The notes: a model not told the origin generated them from the sequence alone. Numbered from the stretch's first letter, positions 42,190 through 49,840 are shown. The stretch: DNA of 64,000 nt from Synchiropus splendidus (GCF_027744825.2 NW_026527054.1:434001-498000), one strand, 5' to 3'. Numbers and translations: made by a program.

Positions 42190-42480
42190 AACCCCTCCCC
42201 CTTTTTATATAAAAAAGAAATTAAAATAATAACCCCCCCCCTTTTTATATAAAAAGAAATTAAAATAATAACCCCTCCCCCTTTTTATATAAAAAAGAAA
42301 TTAAAATAATAACCCCTCCCCTTTTTTATATAAAAAGAAATTAAAATAATAACCCCTCCCCTTTTTATATAAAAAGAAATTAAAATAATAACCCCTCCCC
42401 TTTTTATATAAAAAGAAATTAAAATAATAACCCCACCCTTCTTTTTTATATCAACAGGGAATTAAAATTATAACCCTCCC
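42190..42480. repeat. About 40-bp tandem array with palindromic TATA-like cores
   Basis: About seven units of 39-42 bp have the form AACCCCTCCCC-TTTTTATATAAAAA-GAAATTAAAATAAT. Six carry an intact TATATAAAA (near 42206, 42246, 42287, 42328, 42366 and 42405) and the last is degenerate (TTTTTTATATCAACAGG). TTTTTATATAAAAA is a perfect 14-bp palindrome. The complementary strand carries paired G tracts (GGGGAGGGG) once per unit. Confidence 0.9.
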
Positions 42481-42554
42481 CCTTGTTTTATGACAGGAAG
42501 GGTAATAATTAACCCTATCATCCCTTGTTTTATAACAGCTGTGTGACCTGTGTG

Positions 42555-42567
42555 TATATATATTTAA
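42555..42567 (+). promoter_or_regulatory. TATA element of the leftmost Polinton gene
   Basis: TATATATATTTAA lies 52 bp before the ATG at 42619. Initiation about 30 bp downstream would give a leader of roughly 30 nt ending in AACTCGCAATG. Assignment rests on sequence and spacing only. Confidence 0.55.
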
Positions 42568-42618
42568 CCTTCAGACCGTCACAAGGAGCAAGGAACCAGC
42601 AAACACAACCAACTCGCA

Positions 42619-43320
42619 ATGTCTGTCCCTACAACGGCGCGTGGATCACCAGTGATCAGTGAGACAGCTGTGACTGTTATTGAGGACCCGTGGATGGGTG
42701 CTGGGGCTCCCCGTAAAACTGTAATGTACCTACGGCGTACGCAGGCGCCACCCGGGGAATCTTTGCGGGATGAGTGGTCTCTAGAGCCTTACGGTCGTCG
42801 AGGGAGATGGGGGTACGTGTTTAAGTATGAAACAGCTGAATTGTACATTTACCAACTGGATGACGACGAAACCTTGAGTGCCTATACGGAGATGGCCGTG
42901 TTATCGTCTAACGACTGGGGTGTGCTGAGAGAGGTGAAGCCGGAAAATCTCCCAAGGGCTGAAGAAGAAGAAGAACAACAACAACATCGTCAGAAGGCTG
43001 GAGCCGGGTCTAACAAAGCTGATCGAATGGAGAGGAAGCCGTCCTTCGTGGCTATATGGCTGGCTAAAATCTCAGGATCAGGACGGTGGTCCTTCAGAGC
43101 CCTCCATAAAGTATCAACAGGAGTCACGAGTGAAGAAGAAGAAGATTTCGTCCTGGAGTATTTTAATTCTGATTGCGGTGTATTTCGTACTCTGTTAACC
43201 ATACCTTTGGATGCTTGGAGTGAAAAAATCCGCGAGATTTCTCCAAAAATCGACGGCCTCTTCTACCATAGCCGCTTATGGGATGATACCCTTGTGTTGA
43301 AAAAAGCACTGACCTTTTAG
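42619..43320 (+). CDS. Polinton left-arm protein of unknown function, 233 aa
   Basis: I do not recognise the family. The frame is intact, starts at the first ATG after a TATA element and is clearly coding: it is long, richer in G+C than the flanks and has varied codons. Residues about 50-110 (SLEPYGRRGRWGYVFKYETA onward) and about 150-215 (SGSGRWSFRALHKVS onward) look like two diverged copies of one module. Each copy has a basic Gly-Arg-Trp start, an acidic patch, a hydrophobic strand and a late tryptophan (NDWGVLREV and DAWSEKIREI). They are joined by a charged Glu/Gln-rich linker. There is no signal peptide or membrane segment. The position, at the integrase end under its own promoter, is where adintovirus-like elements keep lineage-specific accessory genes; a regulatory or host-interaction role is only inference. 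Confidence 0.75.
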   Translation: MSVPTTARGSPVISETAVTVIEDPWMGAGAPRKTVMYLRRTQAPPGESLRDEWSLEPYGRRGRWGYVFKYETAELYIYQLDDDETLSAYTEMAVLSSNDWGVLREVKPENLPRAEEEEEQQQHRQKAGAGSNKADRMERKPSFVAIWLAKISGSGRWSFRALHKVSTGVTSEEEEDFVLEYFNSDCGVFRTLLTIPLDAWSEKIREISPKIDGLFYHSRLWDDTLVLKKALTF

Positions 43321-43356
43321 TCCCGCCCTTTGGACCGCCTACTCGCTGACGGTTGC

Positions 43357-43363
43357 TATAAAG
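43357..43363 (+). promoter_or_regulatory. TATA box before the second Polinton gene
   Basis: GCTATAAAGAGG lies 65-71 bp upstream of the ATG at 43428, inside the 107-bp gap after the previous stop codon. Predicted start of transcription is near 43388-43392, so this gene appears to have its own promoter. Confidence 0.6.
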
Positions 43364-43427
43364 AGGGTGTTTTCCAGAGCGACACCCTGCAGACGTACCC
43401 GGCGGAACAAACGCATCCAGGACAACG

Positions 43428-44248
43428 ATGAGGACCGAAGGTGTTCCGAGACGTATTGCCACTATCTTCCTCGGAGCTGCTACAGGCGGTGCTGGGTACG
43501 GAATGAACAACCCCACGCCGACCCGTCTACTTCCTGTGGTAGAAGACGATACAGGTGATGGTCATGAGTACGAGGGTTCTAACAACGGCATGGCGGACGG
43601 AGCCTGTCCTTCATTGACCATCAAAGACGACACAGACGACTCTGATGCAACTGAAATGGAAGACGTGGACGATGAGGAGGAACCTGTAGGGAGAGCAACA
43701 ACCTCCAGTCCTGAGAACGAAACTGTCGGCGAGCATCCGCCTGCTTCATCCTCAGCTTCTCAAGACCAAGAACCAGCAGCTAATGATGAAACGGATGGAT
43801 GGATAAGCGGTTTCTTCCTGAAAGCTGTAAAGACAGTTGTATTTCATCTACTAGGTAAAACCATGCGCAGATATTGGAGGGAGATCTGCTACGGCTGCCA
43901 AGTAGACCATCCCAGCCAAGTACAACACAGCTGTCTTGAAGAGATGGAGGATGATTTCTACAGCCTTAACTTCTACCCGTTGATGAAAAGACTCTGTAAC
44001 AAAACTTTCTGCCTGCTATACAACACTACTTGACCGTGAATGACATACAACCGGAGAAAATGAGAACCAAGGCTACGGCTGAGACAGTCTTGCTCGAAAT
44101 GAGGTCTCCAAAATCAAGCGTCTGGAACGAATACATCAAATACGAGCCAGAGGATCTTCTAATTGAACGTCTGGAATCAGCAAGTAGAATCTGGAATAGA
44201 ACGCCGGTCCTGGACGATGTCACAAACACGAGATACCCTCGTATGTGA
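43428..44248 (+). pseudogene. Polinton Cys/His-motif protein, frameshifted near 44000-44010
   Basis: The first 201 codons (43428-44033) give an acidic, Ser/Thr-rich N-terminal half (EMEDVDDEEEPVG), then a hydrophobic helix (WISGFFLKAVKTVVFHLLGK) and a zinc-binding-like motif CYGCQVDHPSQVQHSC near residue 153. I know that C-x2-C...HPSQ...H-x-C arrangement from uncharacterised Polinton proteins of many animals. The frame then runs into a TGA at 44031. The conserved C-terminal part continues instead in another frame from about 44003 to 44248 (PAIQHYL, then TAETVLLEM). The break lies around an AAAA run at 44001-44004. Function is unknown; the motif suggests nucleic-acid or protein binding. Family recognition is from memory of the motif, not a search. 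Confidence 0.6.
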
Positions 44249-44367
44249 TATTTTTTTTTGCTTTTACTGTCTTTGTATAACTTTACGATCAAATCCTGAC
44301 ATAACCTGTTTAATAAAAAACATTAAGAATCATATTCAGATCTCGGCTCATTCATTTCTCATTTAAC
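44249..44367 (+). terminator. Intergenic leader with polyadenylation signal
   Basis: The 119 bp between the Cys/His gene and the integrase contain a T-rich tract after 44250 and AATAAA at 44312-44317, suited to ending the upstream transcript. No convincing TATA element at normal spacing for the integrase was seen. Confidence 0.4.
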
Positions 44368-45447
44368 ATGTCGGTGAAACACATCATTAAAAGAGTTTAT
44401 TACAATCCTCTTCACCCAGGGAGCTACGGAATTGCGGATCGCCTTCGTCGAGGGGTGCAGGCTGAGACTGGAAAACCAGTCAGTTCTAAATCTATTAAAG
44501 ATTTTTTATCAAAACAGGATGCTTACACCCTGCATAAACCGGTCAGAGTAAACTTTCCGAGAAACAGAGTATTTGTTCACAGGCCACTTCAACAATTCCA
44601 GGCCGACCTATGCGACATGCAGGCGTTGGCTAGATATAACGACGATCAAAATTACTTGTTGACCGTTATAGATGTATTTTCAAAGAAGGCCTATGTACGC
44701 GTTTTAAAAAGAAAGACTGCGATTGAGACAATGAAGGCGTTTGAATCAGTGCTGGAGGAGAGCGGGACGCCTGCAAAGCTACAGACGGATGACGGGAAAG
44801 AATTTTTTAACAAGAGTTTCAGGGCTTTGATGGAAAGGAAGGGTATTAATCATTTTTCAACAGCGAGTGACGTTAAGGCCTCTGTGGTTGAGAGATTTAA
44901 CCGCACTCTTAAAAATCGGATGTGGAGATATTTTACAGCTAAAAACACTCTACGTTACATCGGGGTTTTACAGGATCTAGTAAAGAGTTATAATCACAGC
45001 TATCACAGTAGTATAAAAATGACACCGATGGAAGTAACTAAAGAAAATACTCTGCAAGTGTTTGACAATCTTTACATTAGACCGTCGAGAGGTCGACAGA
45101 AGCCGAAATTTAAGGAGGGCGATCATGTTAGGATATCAAAACTACGAGGTGTATTTGACAAAAAGTATGAGCAGAGTTTTACAGACGAGATATTTACGAT
45201 AACTGAATGTATTCACCGCAACCCGCCTGTGTATAAATTGAAAGATTTCGATGGCGAACCCATCCAGGGGTCATTTTATGATCAAGAATTACAAAAAGTA
45301 CAACTCGTTAAGGATAAAGTATTTCACGTTGAAAAGATTCTCAAGGAACGCCGCGTTAAAGGAGAGAGACAGGTCTTTGTCCAGTGGAAGAACTGGCCTG
45401 AAAAATTCAACAGTTGGGTAAAAGCTTCAGATATAAAAAATATATAA
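44368..45447 (+). CDS. Polinton integrase (rve family) with C-terminal chromodomain
   Basis: This 359-aa protein inserts the element into the host genome and would act in the nucleus. The catalytic core fits the DDE integrase fold: D80 in QADLCDM, D141 in QTDDGKEFF and E175 in ASVVERFNRTLKNRM, with the usual D-D-about 34-E spacing. An SH3-like segment follows (KFKEGDHVRISK, about 245-310). Residues about 318-356 form a chromodomain (FHVEKILKERR, FVQWKNWP, NSWVKASD) with aromatic positions in place; such domains bind methylated histone tails in chromoviruses and are known in Polinton integrases. The frame is intact and starts at the first ATG. All three acidic residues are present, so this gene shows no sign of damage. 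Confidence 0.93.
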   Translation: MSVKHIIKRVYYNPLHPGSYGIADRLRRGVQAETGKPVSSKSIKDFLSKQDAYTLHKPVRVNFPRNRVFVHRPLQQFQADLCDMQALARYNDDQNYLLTVIDVFSKKAYVRVLKRKTAIETMKAFESVLEESGTPAKLQTDDGKEFFNKSFRALMERKGINHFSTASDVKASVVERFNRTLKNRMWRYFTAKNTLRYIGVLQDLVKSYNHSYHSSIKMTPMEVTKENTLQVFDNLYIRPSRGRQKPKFKEGDHVRISKLRGVFDKKYEQSFTDEIFTITECIHRNPPVYKLKDFDGEPIQGSFYDQELQKVQLVKDKVFHVEKILKERRVKGERQVFVQWKNWPEKFNSWVKASDIKNI

Positions 45448-45554
45448 GACGATCCTTCTTTACACCAGGCGTCATATCATCATGTACGGCTCAAAGAGGA
45501 TCAGATTCAGATGCTAACACGTCGAGGCGGCATAAAGATGAATTTCATAGAGCC

Positions 45555-46182
45555 ATGGCGAGACTTAGGGCTCCGGATCCTGACGCCAGCGCCTCACCTC
45601 AGAGGAAAAAAGACGAATCACGAGGGGTTGATCGACATTTCAAAACTGCAGGAACAGATATTTCTAAACTGAAGTTCAAGGGTGGATATTACAGCTCTAT
45701 TAATCAGATTACAACCGAGTTGGAGCAAACCTTTAAAAAAAACCAATAACAATATACGCTTCCTGTTTGACGGTGCACGGCAAAAAATTGATCTTCAAGG
45801 AGACGGGCAGAACCTAGTGCTTTTTAACTCGCCTTTAGCTTACATGTTAGGTGTAGAGCCTGGTCATTGGATCAATTTTTGCGAGTTCAGAGCGCCCCAC
45901 CCAGTTGATTTAAAAGCGGGGTTTTACCATCTTTACTGTTACAGCGACGTTGTAAGACCTCAGCTTGTAGGGGATGCATATGCACCGCTTTTAAGAACGG
46001 TGGAAATCAAGGGTCGTTACTCAGATATAATCACACAACATTTTAACCCTGCTTACTATTTACCAGTTGCCAAGAACCATATTGAAAATATTCAGGTACA
46101 AATTAAATCAGATCTTAACAAATCAGTCAATTTTAAGTTTGGAAAAGTGGTGGTGACTCTACACTTTAGACCTGTTACTTGA
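45555..46182 (+). pseudogene. Minor capsid (penton-like) protein gene, frameshifted
   Basis: Polintons encode a single-jelly-roll protein that forms the capsid vertices. Its C-terminal half is clear in the frame ending at 46182 (SPLAYMLGVEPGHW, YCYSDVVRPQLVGDAYAPLL, FGKVVVTLHF). The preceding segment (LKFKGGYYSSINQITTELEQ) lies in a different frame that stops at 45747-45749. The two frames overlap around a run of eight A at 45735-45742, the obvious site of the shift. The N-terminal strands normally found before the GGYYSS segment are not recognisable in any frame between 45448 and 45670. The first ATG in the upstream frame is 45555. It could be a sequencing error in the homopolymer, true decay, or slippage at TTTAAAAAAAA. 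Confidence 0.7.
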
Positions 46183-46190
46183 TAGGATAT

Positions 46191-46197
46191 TATATAA
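46191..46197 (+). promoter_or_regulatory. TATA element before the 145-aa capsid-associated gene
   Basis: TATATAA within ATTATATAACCC starts 9 bp after the penton stop codon and 96 bp before the ATG at 46287. It could drive a transcript covering the 145-aa, major capsid and protease genes, which are packed with gaps of 20 and 12 bp. Confidence 0.5.
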
Positions 46198-46286
46198 CCC
46201 TCGTATCGTCGTCTGGAAATCCATTCATCATCACAACGTCGGAGAGAGATAACCCTCCTTTGCAGACCACGTCATAAACAAACACA

Positions 46287-46724
46287 ATGGTACATGCAGG
46301 CTTAAGAGACGACCCGCACAAATTTGTACAATATTATGAAAAACAGGTGGGCGGAGATCTACCCGGGTTCTACGGTGCCCCGGTTATGTACGGACGAGGC
46401 ATCGGTTCCCTCTTCTCAAAAATGTTTCGGTTTGTATCACCTCTGTTGAAAAGAGGTATTGCCATAGCGAAGCCTCATCTCAAATCAGCAGTGGGTAACA
46501 TAGCCTCGGATATGTTCACCCGTACCGTGAGAGGAATGAGCGATCAACAGACACAGGAAGGGTCAGGTGGCATAGCCGTCTTATCACGAAGGACAAAGAG
46601 ACGACCACCAGGACGATGTGTAACACAGAGCTCTAATAAACGTACAAACAAAAAAAGAAAGAAGTCTGTTGACAGAAGCAAACGGTCCAAGAGGAAGTCC
46701 AGAGGGAGCTCTGATATATTTTAA
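46287..46724 (+). CDS. Capsid-associated protein, adenovirus pVI/pX-like, 145 aa
   Basis: A small basic protein with three visible parts. The N-terminal stretch ends in YGAPVMYGRGIGSL. A hydrophobic-amphipathic helix follows (LFSKMFRFVSPLLKRGIAIA), then a Lys/Arg-rich tail from about residue 107 (RRTKRRPPGR, KRTNKKRKKS). The glycine-rich lead plus LFS-x2-FRFV-x-PLL-x2-G pattern is shared by small proteins of Polintons and adintoviruses. By position and composition these are compared with the membrane-active and DNA-condensing minor capsid proteins of adenoviruses. The gene lies directly before the major capsid gene. The comparison is by character, not by provable homology. The frame is intact and ATG is preceded by AAACACA. 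Confidence 0.6.
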   Translation: MVHAGLRDDPHKFVQYYEKQVGGDLPGFYGAPVMYGRGIGSLFSKMFRFVSPLLKRGIAIAKPHLKSAVGNIASDMFTRTVRGMSDQQTQEGSGGIAVLSRRTKRRPPGRCVTQSSNKRTNKKRKKSVDRSKRSKRKSRGSSDIF

Positions 46725-46744
46725 AAAACCTTATATACAGTAAC

Positions 46745-48052
46745 ATGGCACTCCTACACCAGAAATCTGCTGAATGCACATTGGCAGAACTGGATTTATT
46801 CACGCCGCCGATGACGCAGCTTTCCATCGAGGACAAAATTTACACAGAAATTGCTCCAGGAGCCGCTATCAGCGAAGGAGGACCGATTGAGTTTTTTATA
46901 CCGGGAGACGGCGGAAAGTATCTAGACCTAAACGACACCCTTCTACACGTGCGTGCAAGAATTACTAATGCCGATGGCACCCCGCTGGCTAACGACGCAG
47001 CAGTCGGCCTCATCAATTATCCTCTAAACACAATCTTTGATCAGTGCGATGTGGTTCTGGGGGATCGGATGATTTCGCAGTCCAGTTCCACTCACCCGTA
47101 CAGAGCTATGATTGAAACACTTCTCAACTTTTCCGGCGACACTCTTAAAACACAGTTTAGCGCCGGTCTTTTTTACCAAGACACACCCGGGTCGGTCGAC
47201 TCGATCGTCACTGTAAACGGACCCAACGCTGGCCTTAATAAACGGGCAGAGTTCACGAGCAGGTCCAGAGAAGTACACCTTCTCGGTCCTCTTCACAGCG
47301 ACATATTTTTCTGCGAGAGACTGTTATTAAACTCGGTCGATTTAAGAATTAAACTCACCAGGGCGAACGATGCCTTCTGCCTGACCGGACCCCGCGACTC
47401 CACCTTTCGTCTGAAAATCCTCGGCGCCTCTCTGTTTGTGAAGAAAGTCACTGTTTCGCCAGCTGTGAGAATAGGTCATGCAGCGGGTTTGTTAAAAGGA
47501 AATGCTCTCTACCCCCTCTCACGAGTCAACGTAAAAACATACTCCATTCCAGAAAACTCAAGAATATGTACCCAGGAGAATTTATTTCTGGGTTCAATAC
47601 CTAAATACGTGGTTTTAGGGATGGTGCATCATGAGGCGTTTACCGGTAGGAGAGATCTCTCCCCGTTCAATTTTCACCATTACAACACCGAATATCTCGC
47701 CCTCTGTCAGGACGGCCGACAGATCCCCGCTAAAGCTTTTCAACCTCAGTTTAATAACGGTATGGCGGTCAGAGAGTTTTATAACATGATTCTAGCTACA
47801 GGAAGACATTTGAAGGATCTACCGCTAAGCATTGACCGCGAAGGTTTTAACGGAGGTTATTCGTTGTTTGCGTTTAATCTCAATCCAGCCGACGACAACG
47901 ACGCTCTCTCCCCTGTCTCAAATGGGAATTTAAGACTGGAGATGAGATTCAGAGTACCCTTACCAAACACCGTAACACTGATTGTGTACGCTTGTTACGA
48001 TTCCATTCTGGAGATTGATGCGAAAAGACAAGTGTTGGAGGACTATTATTAA
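46745..48052 (+). CDS. Major capsid protein (double jelly-roll), 435 aa
   Basis: It forms the trimeric hexon-like capsomers of the predicted virion. Recognisable family features are the N-terminal HQKSAECTLAELDLFTPP, the GGPIEFFIPG-x4-YLDLNDTLLHVRA segment that starts the first jelly roll (about residues 40-70), SSTHPYRAMIETLLNF (about 118-133), and a C-terminal RFRVPLPNTVTLIVYACYDS (about 398-417) with the closing ILEID segment. Length is in the normal Polinton range and the frame is intact. It follows the 145-aa gene by 20 bp and precedes the protease by 12 bp, so these probably share a transcript. TTATATAC at 46731-46738 is only 7 bp before the ATG, too close for a normal TATA box of this gene. 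Confidence 0.9.
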   Translation: MALLHQKSAECTLAELDLFTPPMTQLSIEDKIYTEIAPGAAISEGGPIEFFIPGDGGKYLDLNDTLLHVRARITNADGTPLANDAAVGLINYPLNTIFDQCDVVLGDRMISQSSSTHPYRAMIETLLNFSGDTLKTQFSAGLFYQDTPGSVDSIVTVNGPNAGLNKRAEFTSRSREVHLLGPLHSDIFFCERLLLNSVDLRIKLTRANDAFCLTGPRDSTFRLKILGASLFVKKVTVSPAVRIGHAAGLLKGNALYPLSRVNVKTYSIPENSRICTQENLFLGSIPKYVVLGMVHHEAFTGRRDLSPFNFHHYNTEYLALCQDGRQIPAKAFQPQFNNGMAVREFYNMILATGRHLKDLPLSIDREGFNGGYSLFAFNLNPADDNDALSPVSNGNLRLEMRFRVPLPNTVTLIVYACYDSILEIDAKRQVLEDYY

Positions 48053-48064
48053 AAAAAAAAAGTT

Positions 48065-48607
48065 ATGGATAGTCTCCAGTTACAGAGGCTGCTGAGAGGT
48101 CTCTTGGGTGACACATTTTACGGTGTATGGCCGTCGGATAAGTTGCCTCAATACACTCAACCCCTCAGATCGCCTGCATATTTCGTCGTCAACACACACC
48201 CGGCACATAAACCAGGAGAGCACTGGTTGGCTTTAACTCTCGAAGAAGACGGTAGAACAACTTTCTTTGACTCATTCGGAATGGGGCCGTACTTTTCACA
48301 TTACCCTGAAAATATTTTAAAGTTTCTCAAGAAACATTCAGGCAACATCAAGTACAACAATGGCCAACTACAGCATGCTCTATCGTTTGTATGTGGTCAT
48401 CATTGCGTCTTCTACCTCTGTCATCGTGCTAGAGGGCTGTCTATGGAAGAAGTATTAAGTCTATACAGCGACGATACCCTAAAAAACGACCTCATGGTAT
48501 ACAACTTTGTGAAAGGACATCAAAAATGTCAAAAAAGATGTGCACACTGTCCGTGGAAACAACAAAACTGTTCTCTTCTGTATTTTAAAGACTATTGTAA
48601 CGTGTGA
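48065..48607 (+). CDS. Adenain-like cysteine protease, 180 aa
   Basis: The maturation protease of the capsid proteins, related to adenovirus endopeptidase and the ULP1 fold. The catalytic set is visible in order: H53 in GEHWLAL, D69 in FFDSFG, Q103 in LQHALSF and C110 in VCGHHC. The seven-residue step from Q to C matches the adenovirus enzyme. The C-terminal region adds several cysteines (KCQKRCAHC, near 173-177). Length is close to the usual 180-200 aa. It starts 12 bp after the major capsid stop codon, across a run of 11 A. All catalytic residues are present, so it looks functional. Confidence 0.92.
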   Translation: MDSLQLQRLLRGLLGDTFYGVWPSDKLPQYTQPLRSPAYFVVNTHPAHKPGEHWLALTLEEDGRTTFFDSFGMGPYFSHYPENILKFLKKHSGNIKYNNGQLQHALSFVCGHHCVFYLCHRARGLSMEEVLSLYSDDTLKNDLMVYNFVKGHQKCQKRCAHCPWKQQNCSLLYFKDYCNV

Positions 48608-48666
48608 CTAATCTTATTTTGTTTGTGCGTGTGTTTAAAAGAAAAATCTGTAATCACATAATAATT

Positions 48667-48684
48667 CAATAAAACATTTTATTG
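48667..48684. terminator. Palindromic pair of convergent polyadenylation signals
   Basis: CAATAAAACATTTTATTG is a perfect inverted repeat around CA. It gives AATAAA on the plus strand (48668-48673), 61 bp after the protease stop, and AATAAA on the minus strand (48678-48683), 36 bp after the leftward gene at 48719. One 18-bp site can therefore end both transcription directions. Confidence 0.65.
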
Positions 48685-48718
48685 ATGAAAAGACAATAAC
48701 CGTGTACAAGACAATTAT

Positions 48719-49489
48719 TCAGGAAACCCATCGAGGTGTTAGAGACAATTTCTTCCCTTTGGTCACTACACGTGTCAAGCGTCGTCGAGGTGTCGCTTTA
48801 GGATCCTTTGGGTCGGGAGACCAGCTCTCAGCTATACTTTTCTTTCGCGAGATAGAATTCGATTTAAGTCTCTGATATTGAACCCTCGCTTCAGGATTGG
48901 ACAGCAGTGTGAGAGGGATGTTTAGCTTTAATAATGTGACGAGAAACTCGGACCAGCCCTCAGGTAATGAAGAACTCGTTTTCTTATACGGTAGGGAAAG
49001 GTACTTGAATATATCAATCACATGAGAGCCTTTTACAGCATTTCCTTCATACATAAATTCGCCATTCATATTCCAACCATCACCGTTTTTGGATATCCTC
49101 TGGATAATGTATTCAGCATTTCTTCGAGCTTTTGACGGAAGGCTATTTAGAATATCCTTACCCAAGTCGTCTGTTACAGAGGGTGTTTTTAGAACACTTT
49201 CGACACGACTGTTAGAGTCGTGGGGATGATCGCTGACTCCGTCTCGTTGTAAAGTCAGAGTTACTCTCCTTTGGTCTCTCTGATCCTGTTTTGTAAAGGT
49301 TAAATATCTTTGCAATAGAGCATCGTACTTTTTAATCTTCTCATACGAGTTTAACTGAGAATCATTTAGAATGGACCTCATCTTGTCATTTAATTAATCT
49401 TCGGCAGTTTCACGGATGTCGGGGGTTGGACGTGATAACTGGTTAATTTGCTGAGGAGAGACGAGATACATTTTCTGGACAGTCTTCAT
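48719..49489 (-). pseudogene. Conserved Polinton protein of unknown function, interrupted by TAA
   Basis: The main frame (48719-49381) encodes 220 aa, with conserved-looking segments YEKIKKYDALLQRYLTF, LPSKARRNAEYIIQRI and EGWSEFLVTLLKLNIPLTLL, then a basic tail. Upstream in the same frame, 31 codons from an ATG at 49489 (KMYLVSPQQINQL and onward) match the usual N-terminus of this Polinton family as I remember it. They are separated by one in-frame TAA at 49394-49396. Without that stop the product would be about 255 aa. Structural or replication role is unknown. The ATG at 49381 could still give the shorter form. It is last in the leftward cluster. Confidence 0.6.
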
Positions 49490-49495
49490 GGTGTT

Positions 49496-49837
49496 TTACT
49501 TCTTTACAAGTCCTCCTATTAGATTTCCAATGATTGGAACGGCAGCCGCTAGCAACGGCAAAATGAATCCTCCCGATTGCTTTTTAAGAATCCTTCGTTT
49601 ACGCTTCACGCACGCCTTTTTATTAGCCAAGAGTCTGATGTTTTTCTTCTGTTTTTTCAGTTTTTTGAACTGAGCCTGCGACAATGGTACATTCCCCTTC
49701 AAAACATTCAGGGCGATCTCACCGAGAGCTTGAATAAAGTCCCGAGAACTACGCATCAAAATGTCTTTACGTTTCTTTGACGGAGCATGGTATAGTTCCT
49801 TAAGTAAACCCGCGTTTCTTTTTATACGCGCTGACAT
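49496..49837 (-). CDS. Polinton protein with Gly-rich hydrophobic tail, 113 aa
   Basis: A small basic conserved Polinton/adintovirus protein. It begins MSARIKRNAGLLKELYHAP, has a helical middle containing ALGEIALNVLKGNVPLSQAQ, then a Lys/Arg cluster (KKLKKQKKNIR), and ends in a glycine-anchored hydrophobic segment (GGFILPLLAAAVPIIGNLIG) at about 89-108. The tail looks membrane-inserting. Function is not established; a capsid-associated or membrane-active role is inferred from the composition. It starts 3 bp after the ATPase stop codon, so the leftward genes are tightly packed. Confidence 0.65.
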   Translation of the reverse strand: MSARIKRNAGLLKELYHAPSKKRKDILMRSSRDFIQALGEIALNVLKGNVPLSQAQFKKLKKQKKNIRLLANKKACVKRKRRILKKQSGGFILPLLAAAVPIIGNLIGGLVKK

Positions 49838-49840
49838 AAC

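Larger units (their letters stand above)
42098..42618. other. Polinton left terminal region
   Basis: Non-coding 521 bp between satellite and first gene. It starts AGAGAGAAGAAGGATACACC, then enters a tandem array of about 40-bp units, then a 100-bp leader with a TATA element. In Polintons this position is occupied by the terminal inverted repeat. Its partner would appear reverse-complemented at the other end; I searched 61817-64000 by eye for the reverse complement of the first 30 bases and did not find it. Confidence 0.6.

Noticed and set aside
45414..45749. Independent 111-aa gene after the integrase
   Set aside because: Its first codon is TTG inside the integrase gene and its last 25 residues are the front of the penton-like sequence, so it is part of that broken gene.
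45682..46182. Independent 166-aa gene starting at 45682
   Set aside because: The first codon is GTG, and its first residues are an out-of-frame reading of the penton segment.
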